The position numbers and the translations under genes were made by a program. From contig OX596345.1 in the NCBI GenBank assembly GCA_951394405.1, positions 1,798,001 to 1,862,000 of the forward strand: DNA of 64,000 nucleotides, given 5' to 3'. This DNA is from Coprinellus micaceus. Lineage: Eukaryota > Basidiomycota > Agaricomycetes > Agaricales > Psathyrellaceae. The notes below the pieces were generated by a model. That model did not search any database and was not told the DNA's origin. It saw only the letters and a program-made list of their open reading frames with translations. Positions 35,703 through 47,800 of this stretch are shown here, piece by piece (the stretch's first letter is position 1; the number at the start of each line of letters is the position of its first letter).

Positions 35703-36469
35703 ATGTCGGAGGATACGAATTCGCTGGCTGCTAGCCTCGAGGGCACTGACCTCTCCAACCTCTACAGTGTCATAGACAGGCACAAGTGAGCAGCGCAGCC
35801 TGTGGGCTCTTGATAGGTCACCTAATCTCATCAGTCAAGTGTGCATGGATTGAACCTCGTCGTACCAGAAGACGCCAAAGCCGTCATCAAACCATGGGCG
35901 GACAGGGACGACAACGAGAAATTTGCAGAGTCGAACGTGGACGATCAGCTCATCATCCATGTACCGTTCATGGAAAGGGTCAGGATACGATCTATATTAC
36001 TGAAGCTAGGTAGGTCGCTTCTGATAGTTATAGGCGCTCATCTCAATTGCACCGAGGCAGGGGAGAGTCTACACCAAGGCATCTCAGGATTTATGCCAAC
36101 CACTCCAACATAATCGACTTTGCAGATGCTGAACAAACCAAGTCACAACTCAACATCACCCTGCTCGAGGGGCAGTCGGGCGTCGTCGAGTACCCTCTCC
36201 GATCGGCGGCGTTTGCGAGTATTCACTCATTGTCGCTCTTCTTTGTGAGTCTCCATCCTTTGGCCGTCGGTCGAGTATTCAACCTTTGAAAGAACGAAGC
36301 TGTAGGAGATGAACAATCCCGACTTTACTACATTGGCTTCCGTGGGGACATGCGATCGACGAAGCAGAGCCAGACATCCGAGCTGGAAGTCCCCGCTCCC
36401 CACACAAGCGACGCATCTCTCGTGGAGAAAGCAGCTAACAGGGCCGCCCAGCAGCCTACTGCTCGTTGA
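35703..36469 (+). CDS. PITH-domain protein (PITHD1 / TXNL1 C-terminal domain homologue)
   Basis: Exons 35703-35785, 35840-36013, 36061-36244 and 36293-36469 give 205 residues consisting of one PITH domain. In animal TXNL1 this domain docks on the 26S proteasome; stand-alone forms also occur. Matching blocks are LYSVIDRHNVHGLNLVVPED, VDDQLIIHVPFMERVRIRSI, RHLRIYANHSNIIDFADAEQ, GVVEYPLRSAAFASIHSLSL and SRLYYIGFRGD. No thioredoxin domain is present upstream. The second intron is ambiguous: GGTAG at its start and GGCAG at its end allow two phase-equivalent splices (36014-36060 or 36010-36056) that give the same protein. Divergent from the uS5m gene. Confidence 0.9.
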
Positions 36470-38068
36470 AGGAGCTGTGATCCTCGATCGAATACCGTCT
36501 GACCCAGCTACAGCTATACCTAGATACAGAATCGGTTACATGAAAGTACACCGTTCATCTCGAAGCCCAATTCTCCCAATGAAAGCCAATACTGAGCCAA
36601 CATTGAGCACATCTGTGAGCCGTAACTTCTGGGGATGTGTCCGCGGGCGCTTATGCGAGCCCAAAGGCCGCACAGCATCGATGGTAAGATATTTGTCACT
36701 TTGTTCTCGACCCAGGGATCGACACACTTCCTACTAATGAAATCAAGTCCAGTTCATTTCCCTCCACTCAATGGCCACCACGCCTTCCAAGGTGACAAGG
36801 TATGATTGACGCCCATGGAGGATTGGATCAAGAATGCGAACGTCTCTACCTACCCAGGCTGAAGTTAGCCATCCGGTCCCCTCGCTCGTGGTTAGTCAAC
36901 CTTGAGAGAACTGAATGGAATTACATAGTCACAATCTTTCAGGGAGTCCCAGTGCGAAGATTGTTTGATTTTTGACTGTGATGCCGGGTTCCAATCCCGT
37001 CGGAGTGTGAGATGTATTCACCCAGAGAGCGTACTCATCGCCGCGAGCGTCCCCGAGACCCCCACCATCCCTACCCTTAACTCCTAACTTCGCTTACGCC
37101 TCGACTCGGCGCATCTTTTTCCATGACGTTTCTGGGGAGGTTCTGCCTGTCGAGATTGTCAAGCAAGGCTGCTTCTCGCGACGGGCAGATCGAGCTGTCT
37201 GAAGAACGCTGGCCATGACCAGGAGGTTTGGAGACCGCCTCATGGCGAGGTGGCAGGCTCGAGGCAGGCTGTGTTTCTGCAGGTTTCCGCACGCGACGGG
37301 GTTGATGGATAGGGGCCTGATGGCAATGTCCATCAAAGATACTTCAATGCTTTTGGAGCGAGCGCCTGTTGCCGCCACCGTTTCCAGTTCTCGTATCGTC
37401 GCGGGAATCGCCCTCTAACAGTCCCTGCTCCCTCTGATCTCAGCACCTAGAGGTGCGCTTCTGCACAGCTCTGGTTGTGCAGTCAATCGACAGAAGATCA
37501 ACCGAAGAAGCGACCTGACATTCAACACCACGTTCTCGCTGACAGTGTGAGGAAGACTCGGAGTGCCCGCAGCCGGACAGATTCTGCCTACAGAGTCGAT
37601 CCAGATACCTCATCCCGCACCAATCTCATTAAAATTCTCGGAGCAGACCAGCGTCCAGCGATCCCTGTTGGCCAACGATATGCCAAAGATATGCACCTTG
37701 AAACAGTTCGCCGGGTACAATCACGGCAAGCACAAGCGCCAAGACCACCGTGCCGCCCCAGCCGACCTCGTCGTTACGACAAAACACCGGACGACCACAC
37801 CGAAAATTGGGGGAGAATTGCATCCATCAGTAATCGTGATGAAACCCCCCTCGCCACCATCTGCCAGTGGGACCTTTACCGCGGGGACGCTAAGCGAGGG
37901 GAGGGTATATAAACCCCCTCCTGCCTTTCGGACATCCCCAAGAGCTGGTCTCCTCCCCCCTTTCATCACTGCCTGAAGCCCCCTAGCGTTGACCGCACCC
38001 ACTTCACCACCTCTCCAACTAAATTCACTTTTTAAAAACTATACCTCTACCTTCCGCTCTTTATCAAG
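36470..38068. other. Intergenic, promoter of member C
   Basis: 1.6 kb without a recognised gene. The right end holds the promoter of secreted family member C (37906-37952). A tRNA-like T-arm near 36983-37000 was examined and rejected. Confidence 0.45.
37906..37952 (+). promoter_or_regulatory. Core promoter module of secreted family member C
   Basis: TATATAAA at 37906-37913, 28-nt spacer, GAGCTGGTCTC at 37942-37952, 117 bp before the ATG. Identical in order and spacing to the other five family promoters. Confidence 0.66.
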
Positions 38069-38776
38069 ATGGTCCATATCTCCGCTAAGCTCGCCGTCGT
38101 TGCCCTTGCCGCCGCCCCTGCTTTGGCTTCCGCTATTGCGTACGATGCCTCCGAGTATGACGCGTGAGTCTCTCCTTTGTGTGGTATGAATGCGGATCGC
38201 TGACCCCGACCATTGGATAGCCGCGACTACGACGACATGACTGATATTGAGGCTCGTAAAATCCCCATCGGTGGGATCAAGGTCGCTGCCAAGTTCGCTG
38301 GCAAATGGTTCAACAGGCTCAGCACTGGTGCTACGTTCGTCGCTCTTCTTACCGTACCTCCACCTCGATACTAATATTTTGCATTTTCCTTTAGCGTCCT
38401 CTCGCTCGGTGGCGCTGTTGCCGGTGCTGCTTCCCAGCCTCGCTCCTTCGACGACTTTGAGGAGTTCGAGGCCCGCGGCAACGGGAACAAGAACAAGAAC
38501 AAGAAGGGTCGCAAGAGCACGGAAGCCCGCAAGGCAAGGAAGGCAAAGAAGGCCGCCAAGAGGAGGGCTCGCAAGGCCAAGAAGACCCCCGCCTCTGACC
38601 AGACCACTGGTGCTGAAGGTGGTGCCGGCCCCGTCGACCCTAACGAGGGAGGTGCTGGGCCTGTTGAGGGCCGTATGGTCAAGAGGAGGCTCTCTGCTCG
38701 GGACTTCCTCCTCGACGAGGAGCTGCAAGAGCTTGAGGCCAGGGAGGAGTTCTTCAGCGATCTTAATCTGGATTAA
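38069..38776 (+). CDS. Secreted Lys/Arg-rich protein (secreted family, member C)
   Basis: Exons 38069-38163, 38221-38334 and 38395-38776, both introns phase 2, give 196 residues. MVHISAKLAVVALAAAPALA is a signal peptide almost the same as member A. A short acidic stretch ending TDIEAR leads to an amphipathic segment (GGIKVAAKFAGKWFNRL, about 49-65) and a hydrophobic Gly/Ala stretch. A second acidic block ending EEFEAR precedes a very basic region of Lys/Arg (101-133) with the EARKARKAKK pattern. A Gly/Ala spacer, VKRRLSARD and an acidic tail DEELQELEAREEFFSDLNLD close the protein. It shares the EAR-ending acidic blocks of A and the helix-like core of B, D, E and F, so it bridges the two subtypes. 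Function unknown. Confidence 0.82.
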
Positions 38777-39448
38777 TTTCTTCTCGGCCCTGTTAGAGGA
38801 TAGATTTATAGTTTATAGAGGAATGGCATAATTTGAAAGAGTCCCTGGGTGGTGCGAGAGTACAGCAAGGCGTAATGGCGCTACAGAACCGGTAAGCCAC
38901 GGTATGCCCAACGGATACCGAGCACACTTTAATCAGTCATTGTTTGTGTACCTCCATGGACCACTGGGCACCCACTGTGACCCACAGCTTAAGCGCCCGT
39001 CGGTCCCGAGAGGCCTTCAAAGCCCCACAAAACGGCTCCGACCTATACTCCCCTTTCTCGCTCCTTGGCTTCGTTATACCGGCAATGCAGCGCACAAGTG
39101 GTCTCATCGTGCGATCCCTCCATCGATGTAATGAAACAAAGCGCTATCATGCTATATCCCTGTGGCGTTGAAACGAACGAAGGCGTTGATCAGGGCTGTT
39201 TCAAACCATGAAGGAATTGGACTGTGGTTACTCACCGCCCAGATATTGAGGATGGAAAAGTCTTCTCGGCCCTGCATGGTGTATGGATCAACGATCGAGG
39301 CCTCGGGGAATCTGTCGTAAGACAACGACTTACGCATCCAAAGACCCAATATTGCCCGTCTCCCTGCGGCTTGGGTCTCCCCCTAAAATTCCAGTGGGCA
39401 TCGAGAGCCTGAGCTGGCGCGCGAATCGAATTGGTCTAGTGGCAGTCA
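38777..39448. other. Intergenic, no gene seen
   Basis: Convergent 3' regions of member C (plus) and the STAND gene (minus). No supported feature. Confidence 0.45.
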
Positions 39449-41862
39449 TTAGTACCCCAACGCCCTTGATAAAGGATCCGGAAAAAAACGCACTCGAAGG
39501 AAACCCTCAACAGCCAACGACCCCATCTCAAAGTTCGCCTTAAACAACCTGACATGCTCTTGAGGGTCCACACCATTCCGAATCCTCCGCTGAAGCGCCA
39601 TAAAATGGAACGGCCAACTATCTCCCTTCCACCCACTCGGATCGGGGTGTTTTCGACCTGGGACGGTAGCCCTCGCATCATCTGCAGTGAGCACGAACGC
39701 TGGGTTGTGCTCGATCGCCATGGCCAGGTGGCGACCGAAAGACCAGAACCCGTACCCCGACGACGTGTCGATGGATTTCTGCTGAGTGGAAGTGGCGGAA
39801 GTTGGGGCGGATTCCGGGAGGAAGACGAGAGGCATACAGGTGGGGGATTCGCGGTGTGCGAAGAGGTAGTGGATGCACATCCCGAGGAGGGGTGTGTGGT
39901 AAGGCAGGAGAGGTGGGAGGTCGGGTAATAGGGGCGTCCTGTCCTCCCAGAAGGCCTCTAGTTCTTCGTCTTGAGACTCGGGTTCGCGGTTGCAGAGGAC
40001 GACGATAAGCCCGTGTACGGCGTCGATAATCCTCTGGACGAACCGTGGAGCGGGGACGGCGTGTTTTGCTGAGATGAAGTGTTCGATGAATTCGCCTATG
40101 GTAGCCGTTTGCTTCTTCCCAGCGATAGAGGTGATCCAGTGCCGATCCACCAACGAATAAAACGCCATTATCGAGGTGACAAAGTCGTGGAATTGAGAGT
40201 ACGTCTCAAGGATGTGCTTCACAAGCTCTCTCAGCTCTTCCCGAAGCCGCGTCTTTTCCCCTCTTAGCAGACCGACGTACTTGTCCCAATGGAACGCCGA
40301 GAGGTTCTTGAGATATAAGTCCGTGCCGCTATGGCTCGCGGTGCTCACAGGGGAGCCGATATGTTCGAAATACCGGTACGCGAGGAATTTGTGCTGTGTG
40401 GGCGGGACGTAGAAGGCTTTGGACCGCTCTTCCGCTGTGAGGAACTCGCGCAGGGACGAGTGGAACAGCGTGACTGGGGTCACGTTGTCTTCGGGGACGT
40501 GCACGATGGCGTACAAATTGACCAGGACCGTCGTCACCCCACCCTTCTCTATACCGAGGAGCTTTGAGAGGCGCGCGATGGACAACGGCGACTGGACGAG
40601 GACGATCGTCGAAATGATAGTGTGGAAGTGGGGCAGGTGCCCCGACGGGTTGAGGATCTCGACGTACAGCTCGTCAAGCCCCACCGCCAAATCCAACGCG
40701 CGCTCGAGCCGGTGGTTCGGGGTCCCCCCGTCGCCTGTATCCCCCACGATGAATTTCAGGAGAGTCGACACCGCGATGAGGGACCCGTTTGCGTGTTTCA
40801 CCAACCGTTGCCGTTGTTCGGGGCTCGGCCACTCGCCATACGCCCGGATAACGCGACTCCCCCGCGCGGCCTCCTTGAACGTCTCGTCCACGATCGCGGC
40901 GATATCTTCGTCCGTCGTATGCGCTGACAGGTCGAGGAGGTGCACCAGCTCCTTCGCATCCTCGTCCTCCAACGGACTCCGGATATGGTCCTCCGCCCTG
41001 CTCGCGATAAGGAAACGCAGCGGCGCACGGGGGTTCTTCCTAAAAAACTCAACAAGCCTCCCAAGCCACCCCCGCACATCCTCCCTGTCCTCACACTCGT
41101 CCAGCCCATCCACGACAGCGAGGAACGGGCCCTTCACCAACTGCTGCGCCATCGCCCGCCCGGGCTTCTTCAAAGCGGCTTTGCACGGCTCGAGGAAGAG
41201 GTGCTCGAATTGTACCCCGAGTGAAGTGTCCGTGAGGATCCCCGCGCGGCTCGCGGCGCGCTCGATAAGCCCCCGAGCCCCCGGGAGGGCGTTCGCGTCG
41301 ATAAGCTGGCTCGCCATCGTCCCCGCGAACCGTGCCGCGCGACTGCGGTCCCCCGCCCCGCGGAAGAAGAAGAAGCTCCCTGCGAGGCGTTTTTTGGCGT
41401 AGAACACTGAGGAGATGGTTTGGGCCACGGCGGACTTGCCGCACCCGACGTAGCCGTGCAGCCAGAGGATGCGGGTGGGGTTGGGGTCTTTGGATGTGAG
41501 GAGGAGGAGGGGGGAGGGGCCGGAGCCGACCCAGGATTTTATGGAGGTGAGGAGGGGGAGGCGCGTGTTGGGGAGGCAGGAGGCGTCTGGGGGGGAGCGC
41601 GTGCGGTTGCGCAGGTGCGAGGCGTCGGGGATGGGGTTGAGGAGGGTTTGGATGTCTGGGTGTGGTTAGGATATTGCTGGAAGTGTGGGTGAGGGAAGAG
41701 GGAGAGCGTACCTTCCTTCCCGATGTTGTTGACGGTGATGTTAGTATGCTGGATGTTATTGTTGACCTGGTGCCCGATCGTGAAATTGGTAGCGTTGGAG
41801 AAGAAGTTGGGTCCTGAGTTTGTTTGGGCGTCTATTGCTTCTGGCTGCATCTGTTGGGACAT
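39449..41862 (-). CDS. STAND/NACHT-type P-loop NTPase (fungal NLR-like)
   Basis: Exons 41862-41712 and 41655-39449 give 785 residues. The first 45 residues contain NFFSNATNFTIGHQVNNNIQ, the FxNAxxFxI-type motif found in front of many Agaricomycete NACHT proteins. Walker A GYVGCGKS lies near 119-125 and Walker B FLAVVDGLDE near 228-237. FLIASRAEDHIR is the sensor-1 region, and a winged-helix-like stretch around LLGIEKGGVTTVLVNLYAIV with the following FHSSLREFLT is typical. No ankyrin, WD40 or TPR repeats follow; the C-terminal 300 residues are an unrecognised helical region seen in many relatives. Such proteins are regulated signal switches, several of them acting in fungal non-self recognition. 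Whether this one does is unknown. Confidence 0.9.
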
Positions 41863-42306
41863 GGTGGCTGGGACTGCGAGGATTACCCCAATGTCGCAGT
41901 TAACCGATCTTTGCGTCAAACCTTCTCTGGACTGCGGACTGTGGGCTCGGTGGACGAGGAGGATGGTTAGGGAGAGGCTGATGATCGGATAAGCCTTTTT
42001 CGTGAACCTGGAAATAAGCCACCCGTGGTGAGTGTGTCCTTGTGTGCGACTGTGGGCGGCACGAACTTGGTGAGAGGGATCAGTACCTCATCGGTGTTCG
42101 GAACGCTTCTCGTCATAGAAGACCAAGGTCAACTTCCTATTAGCATTTCTCTGTACACTCGAAGTACGACAGAGTACAACTTGGCGTCGGTGGCTAGTGA
42201 TGAGTGGCACCCTGGTATCATCAGTCCGGAAGGACAGCCTACGCAGAAATGCCTGAGGATATCCCATGCCTGAATCCAGAGGTACCTCTAACCCATAGAC
42301 AACACC
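41863..42306. other. Intergenic, no gene seen
   Basis: 444 bp upstream of the STAND gene and downstream of the HCNGP-like gene. No TATA box or other feature could be assigned. Confidence 0.4.
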
Positions 42307-43902
42307 CTACCCCCACCGCGTCAACTTCCCACCCGCCCCCACGTTAAGCCTCTTCGTCTGAGCACCGCCGTACAAGGGGGCACTGGCACTGGCACTAGCA
42401 CCCCCCGACGTGAAGTCGATGTGACTCCGTTTCTTCTGGGACTCTTTTTCTTTGTCGGCGCGTTTCTTTTGGGCTTCGCCTGTGAATGAGGCGGTAAGGA
42501 TAACAGGGGAAGACAGAAACAGAGAAAAAGAGAAAACAACTCACATACAGCCTCAGCATACCACCCCCCATCCACCTCCCCTTCCCAAACCCCCCCAGGA
42601 AAACAACTCACCTTCTCGTCCACCCCCGCCCACTCCACGAGGTTCGCGTAGAGATGCGGGTTGCGGAAGGCCTTGTTGGACATGAGGGCGTCGTTGAAGT
42701 GGCGCGGGTGCGTGGGGTGGTGTTTGAGGGTTAGGAAGGAGGAGAGTGTTGTCTTTTTGGGGGGTGAGTTTATGGGGTTTTTGTGAGAGAGAAATTGGGG
42801 GAAGAGGGATATAGGAGAGAGGGGGAGAGGAGAGGGAGAGGAATGGAAGAAGAGGGAGAGGGAAGGAGAGGAGAGGAAGGACGCACAAGGACCTCCGGGT
42901 CGACGTCCCCCGTTGGAGCGGGGGGGATCCCCCAGTCTTGCACGCCTGGGATGTCTTTGGGGCGCAGGGCGCGGCGGAGGAGTGTCAGTTCTTGTTCTTC
43001 GTCGTTGGTTGAATCGGGTGTTTCGAGGCTTGAGTGGGATTGGGACTGGGATTGGGAGGCGGGAGGGGGGGGCGAGATGTCCATGTCGTCATCCCTGTCT
43101 TGCCCGTCGTCGTCGTTGTTATCGTCCTCGGCGTCTCCTAGAGATCGAGTGTGACGTTCGATAGATTTACCACCGCTTGGACTCGTAGAACTTTCCGATG
43201 CGGGTGGTTGCCTATCGGGCCCAGACGTAGACGCAGAGGGTGATGCGTGGGCGACTCGAGTAACGCGGGTCTGCGCGCGGTGGTTCGTGGGGGGACGCCG
43301 GATCGCGATTCCGTGGCGGTTGAGGGGTTTCGGTGCCGTTGGTGGAACTGTGTGAGGGTTGTGTTCAGGTAGGTAAGGTGCGTGGTAAAATGGGATTGGA
43401 AAAGCGTTTGGGAATGTGAAAGAGAGAGAAAGAGAAAGGAAGGAAGGGTGAGGAAGGGTGGATGGAACGTTCCAATATCCAAGGCACCGAGGGAACGGGT
43501 CGGGAGAAGAGAGGGTGACGTACCTCCGGATATCGGGAGCTTTCCCATCGAGCCCGAGCCCGAACCCGAACCGCTACTCAGACGCGTTGTCGTTGTCGTT
43601 GTCGTTATAGAACGTGAGGGAGACTGGGACGCCCTTGGGTTCGGATTGACGTTGCGATTAACGTTAATGTTGGTGTTAACGTTACTGAACCTCGGTATCG
43701 TAGACGACGACGACGACGCCTCGGAGCCTAACCGCACATTCGAGCCTCCCGAGGAAGAGTCGTTCCCTGAAGTGTCGTCGTCGTCGTTCTCGTCGTCGCC
43801 ATATGCGACGAGTCGGCCTGGATATGTGTGGAGGTGTTAGTATGTCGGTATCCCCGGTTTTGAGTGGGATCGAGGGAGAATGCGGTGGGACGGACCTTTC
43901 AT
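42307..43902 (-). CDS. HCNGP / SAP30BP-like transcription or splicing regulator
   Basis: Exons 43902-43896, 43817-43524, 43347-42887, 42752-42545 and 42479-42307 give 380 residues. The start MKGRLVAYGDDE is the family's short conserved N-terminus, with the initiator in a 7-nt exon. A Ser/Thr-rich disordered part follows. The HCNGP domain is clear: IPGVQDWGIPPAPTGDVDPE, then LSSFLTLKHH, HFNDALMSNKAFRNPHLYAN and LVEWAGVDEK, then the GGWYAEAV..AQKKRADKEK block and the RSHIDF end. In animals SAP30BP acts with corepressors and in splicing of short introns, a relevant role in a genome with introns of about 50 nt; the fungal role is inferred. The exon 4 end was chosen at GTA-T to keep the AEAVCEAQKKRADK frame. 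Confidence 0.87.
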
Positions 43903-44826
43903 TTCTCAGGGAATGGGAGGGTGTGGATGGGAGTTTGGGGTGTGGGGAGGGGGGAGGGTGGGAGGTGCGGTGAGCGTTGGCTTGAAGAGGGAGGCAGGTC
44001 AAAGCGCTGAGGCTGGGGGCCCGGATCAGGAGCGGGCCGGGATTGGGGATGAGGCTGAGGCTAGGTTTTGTGGCTGGAGAGGGTTTGGAAGGGTTTGGAG
44101 GAGATCTAGAGGTGACTATGGGCCAGTGGGGTACGGAAGGGGTGCCTTCCCTTTGTGTCGTCTCTTGGAGAATAATCCCCTCACCCAACGATCTGAGTCT
44201 ATTAAATGAGGGTTTGTAGGATAGTTTAGTAGTGAGCCTGTTTGGACCCTGGCCCGGATTCTGCGGTGGAATAAAATACGAGAACGGTCGTAATATTTGC
44301 CACGATGTATGTGTTTGTGTAGAAGTGCCTGGAGCGAGATCTTTCTCACTCAGGGTCTGCACGAGCGTCTACCGGGCGTCTATCATGTCGGCTAATTAAT
44401 TGTTGCATGAGTCAGGGGAGGGGTGCAGGGTGAAGCTGCGGTGTAGAGCAACGTGCTGCGGTGTGCGTTCAAGCCCTGCGACGCTCACAAAAGACCCCAC
44501 ATTGGGTGGAGGTGCGTCCAAAACAGGTGAGCATGCTCGTTCCAAAAGGTCGAAACACAATAAGGACAAACACGCCCGGTCGCATATAATCTGGACGACA
44601 GGTGAGTGGCTCATCTTGTGTATGGCCTAGACCGATGGGATGAACTAATGTAGTATGCGCGTGTTTGTCTGTGCAGATAACGTTTGGTGGAAAAGATGAT
44701 GGCGGATCAAAAGCAGTCTTTCTCTCTTGCCCCCAGTTCAGTTCAAAGTGAGTAGGGCTTCTTTGGGGAACAGCCGCCGTGCTTCCTTTTCTCCTTTCTC
44801 TTCTTTGCACCACCAACCCACTGACC
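43903..44826. other. Divergent promoter region, no gene seen
   Basis: 924 bp between the divergent HCNGP-like gene and the Tup1 gene. Short frames on both strands show no family resemblance. Confidence 0.45.
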
Positions 44827-47800
44827 ATGCCTGCTCCCTCTCCGCCGCTGCCCCACCCGCCGTATCCACCCCCGCTGCCCCACCATCTCTCGCGCATCCG
44901 CCCGTCCCCGCCCCCGACCACCGCCCCGCTCTCCCTCCCGCCCCTCGCCGACACCGTGCCCCTGTCGCCCCGCCCCCAGCACCATCGCCCCCGACCCTCC
45001 CCGCTCCCCATGAACCGCGACCACCCGCCGCACCACCACCACCTCCCGCCCCCAGGCCCCCCGCCCCCCTCCCTCGGAGGCCCCGCCGTCAACCCCCCAC
45101 CCTCCACCGCCCCCAGTGCAGCCTCCAGTGCCCACCACCACCACCATCATCACCATCACCACCATCAGGGCCAGCCCCAGCACCATCCTCACTCCCATCC
45201 GAGTATGGGGCCTGGTGTGCCGCCTCCACCGCAACAGCAGCAGCCATCCATGCAGCCGCACTCCCAGCCCCCGGGTCCGAGTGTGGGGGCCTCGGCATCG
45301 GGAAGTGGGAGGGGCCAGCAGCATCACCATGGACATGCGCACGGGCACACACACACGCGGACGCACAGCGGAGCAAACGGCTTCCCACCCAGGGAGCAAC
45401 AGGAGAGAGGACGCGATCGGGGAGACCGCGATCGCGAGCGAGGAGGGGGGAGAGACCGCGGGATGAGCACGTCCAGTCATGCAGGGGGACCTCCGCCGTC
45501 CAGCGGAGCGAGCACACTCAGTATCATGTCCACGTCGACCGTGGGTCCCGGTGTCGCAGGCCCCATGGAGAGAGAGCGGGAGCGGGACCTCAGAGCGAGG
45601 GAGAGAGAACGGGAGATGCAGTTCCAGCGCGGGCAGCAGCAGCAGCAGATCACATTCCAGCATCACCCGCCACCGAGAGATCGGGAACGCGAGCGAGACG
45701 TTTCCATGCATCCGCCGCCGCAGACGCAGCGCGAACGTGATGCCAGAGAGAGGGATCTGAGGGAGAGGGAACGGGAACGAGAGATCCAGATGCACCACCA
45801 CCACCACGCCGCACACTCGCAGGCGCCGACCCCAACGCCACCATCCAGCCTGACGGCTGTTGTGACTGCGGCGAATGCGATATCGTCGAGTGGGCCGGGG
45901 GGTATTTGGCCTGCGCAACAGCAACACCCGTCTGCGCCCCCTCCACCTCCGCCTGCTCCATCCCAAGCTGCGATCGTGAGCGGCCCAGGAATGCCCGGGA
46001 TGGCCCCTTCAACGCCGATGCAGCCGAATGGCGTCGTGAACGGATCGGTTAATGGGATGCCTCCTGATTCGAGGGGCGTTAATGGCGCGGCGGCGGATTT
46101 GAATGGGGTTGGGGGGAGGAGGCCGGTGGGGAGTATGATGAGTGTGAGGCTTGGGGAGAGTATGGATTTGATTAGGGCGGAGTATGATGGGCTTGTGAAT
46201 GAGCTTGGGGCCGTGCGAGGGGCGAGGGACGAGTGGGAGGGCAAGGGTGTGTATTTTCTGCCGTTCTTTTCTTCGCAAAGTGACTGACGGATATAATTTT
46301 TTTGCTGGCCAGTCGTCAGCCAAGTCAACGAACTCGTTACGATCCGTAAAGCCCTGTACGAGCTCGAAGCTGCGCACGGGCGCGTGCGGGAGAGCTTTGA
46401 GCTGGAGATTGGCAAGTTGAAGCAGGAGTTGAGGGTGGCGAAGCAGCAGCAGGTGGAGATGCAGCAGCGGGAGTTGAGGGAGCGGGAGATTCAGCAACAG
46501 GCGCATGCTACGACCTCTCAGCCTCCCTCTGCTCATGGGTTCATGCCGCAAAGGCCCCCACCGCCGCCGCCTCCGCCGCCTCAGCAGCAGCCTCAAGAGC
46601 ATGGCTTACCGCCTTCCTCCCACCCCCATTCCCATCCGCACCCCCATACACAGCATCCTGCGCTGCACATCCAACTCGGTGGACCGGGTCAGCCGCCCCA
46701 GATGGGTCCCCCGGGACCGAGTGGGACGGTGAGCGGGCGGACGACGCCGAGTGCTGGTGCGGGGGTCGGGTTGGGGAGGAGGGGCGAGAGGGAAAGGGAG
46801 AGGGAGAGAGAGAGTCCGAGGGTGCAGAGTGAGCGGGAGAGGGAGAGGGAGAGTGGGAGTGTGTTTTATAGGCCGGGTGGGAGGGACGATCGGCTGTCGA
46901 GGGATGAGAGGCTACCAAGGGACGAGAGGGTGAGAGAGGAAAGGGTCAGGGAGGAAAGCCTCAGGCAGCAAAGGGACCGGGATCGGGATACGAGGGATCC
47001 TATGGAACGCGACATGGACAGTAGCAGGCCGCGGGACCGGAACGAGGAAAGGATGTGGTTGGAGCGGATGAGGGAAAGGGAGAAGGATCGGGAGAGGGAG
47101 GGTGGTGGGAGGGAGGCGAAGAGGGTTAGGGTGGGGAGTTTGTCGGGGAGTGGGGCTGGGACGCCGAGGGGGGGTCTGGGGCAGCCGGGGACGTTGAGTA
47201 GGCCGCCGACGCAGGAGGGGATGTATGCGGGCCCGGGGACACATCATCCGCAGAGGCCGAGCGTGGGTGGGTTGTCCCAGCAGCAGCAGTTGCAGCAGGG
47301 GGGTGGACCGATCCCGATGCAGCATGGGGTGCCGACCCCGCGGTTCCCGCCTGTCCCGGGGACGGTGAATACGGGGGGTGTGGCGATTGAGAGTCATACG
47401 CAGATGTTGAGGGACGGTGGGGTTGGCCTTGGGGTTGGTGGGAGTGGACTTGGGAGTGGGAGTGGGCATGGAGTTGGGGATGTGCAGGGTGCAGGAGACA
47501 TGGACGTCGATGTGGATGATGTGGATGTGGAAGAGCCGAGGGTTGTGCCTGACCCGACGACGGTAAATGAATTAGGAGTGGGAGGGGGAGGGGAAGCCGG
47601 GGGTGGTGGGGAGATGGTCGTTCCGTTTCCTGGGATGATGGATTCGTTGAATGCCCCGCCTGAGTTGAAGAAGGATGGGAGTGATTGGTTTGTGTTGTAT
47701 AATCCGAGGAAGGTTGGGAGGGCGGGGGTGGGTGTGGGGATGGGGGCGGGGGCAGGCGGGAGGAAACAGGTGGATGTGTCGTTGGTGTATAGCCTTGTGC

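Noticed and set aside
36930..37020. Possible tRNA: T-arm-like CCGGGTTCCAATCCCGT with an upstream A-box-like stretch
   Set aside because: No 7-bp acceptor stem or pairing anticodon arm can be formed at the required distances; the T stem also has a mismatch.
44743..45966. 407-residue minus-strand frame opposite the Tup1 N-terminus
   Set aside because: It mirrors low-complexity His/Pro/Arg codons of Tup1 on the plus strand and shows no domain.
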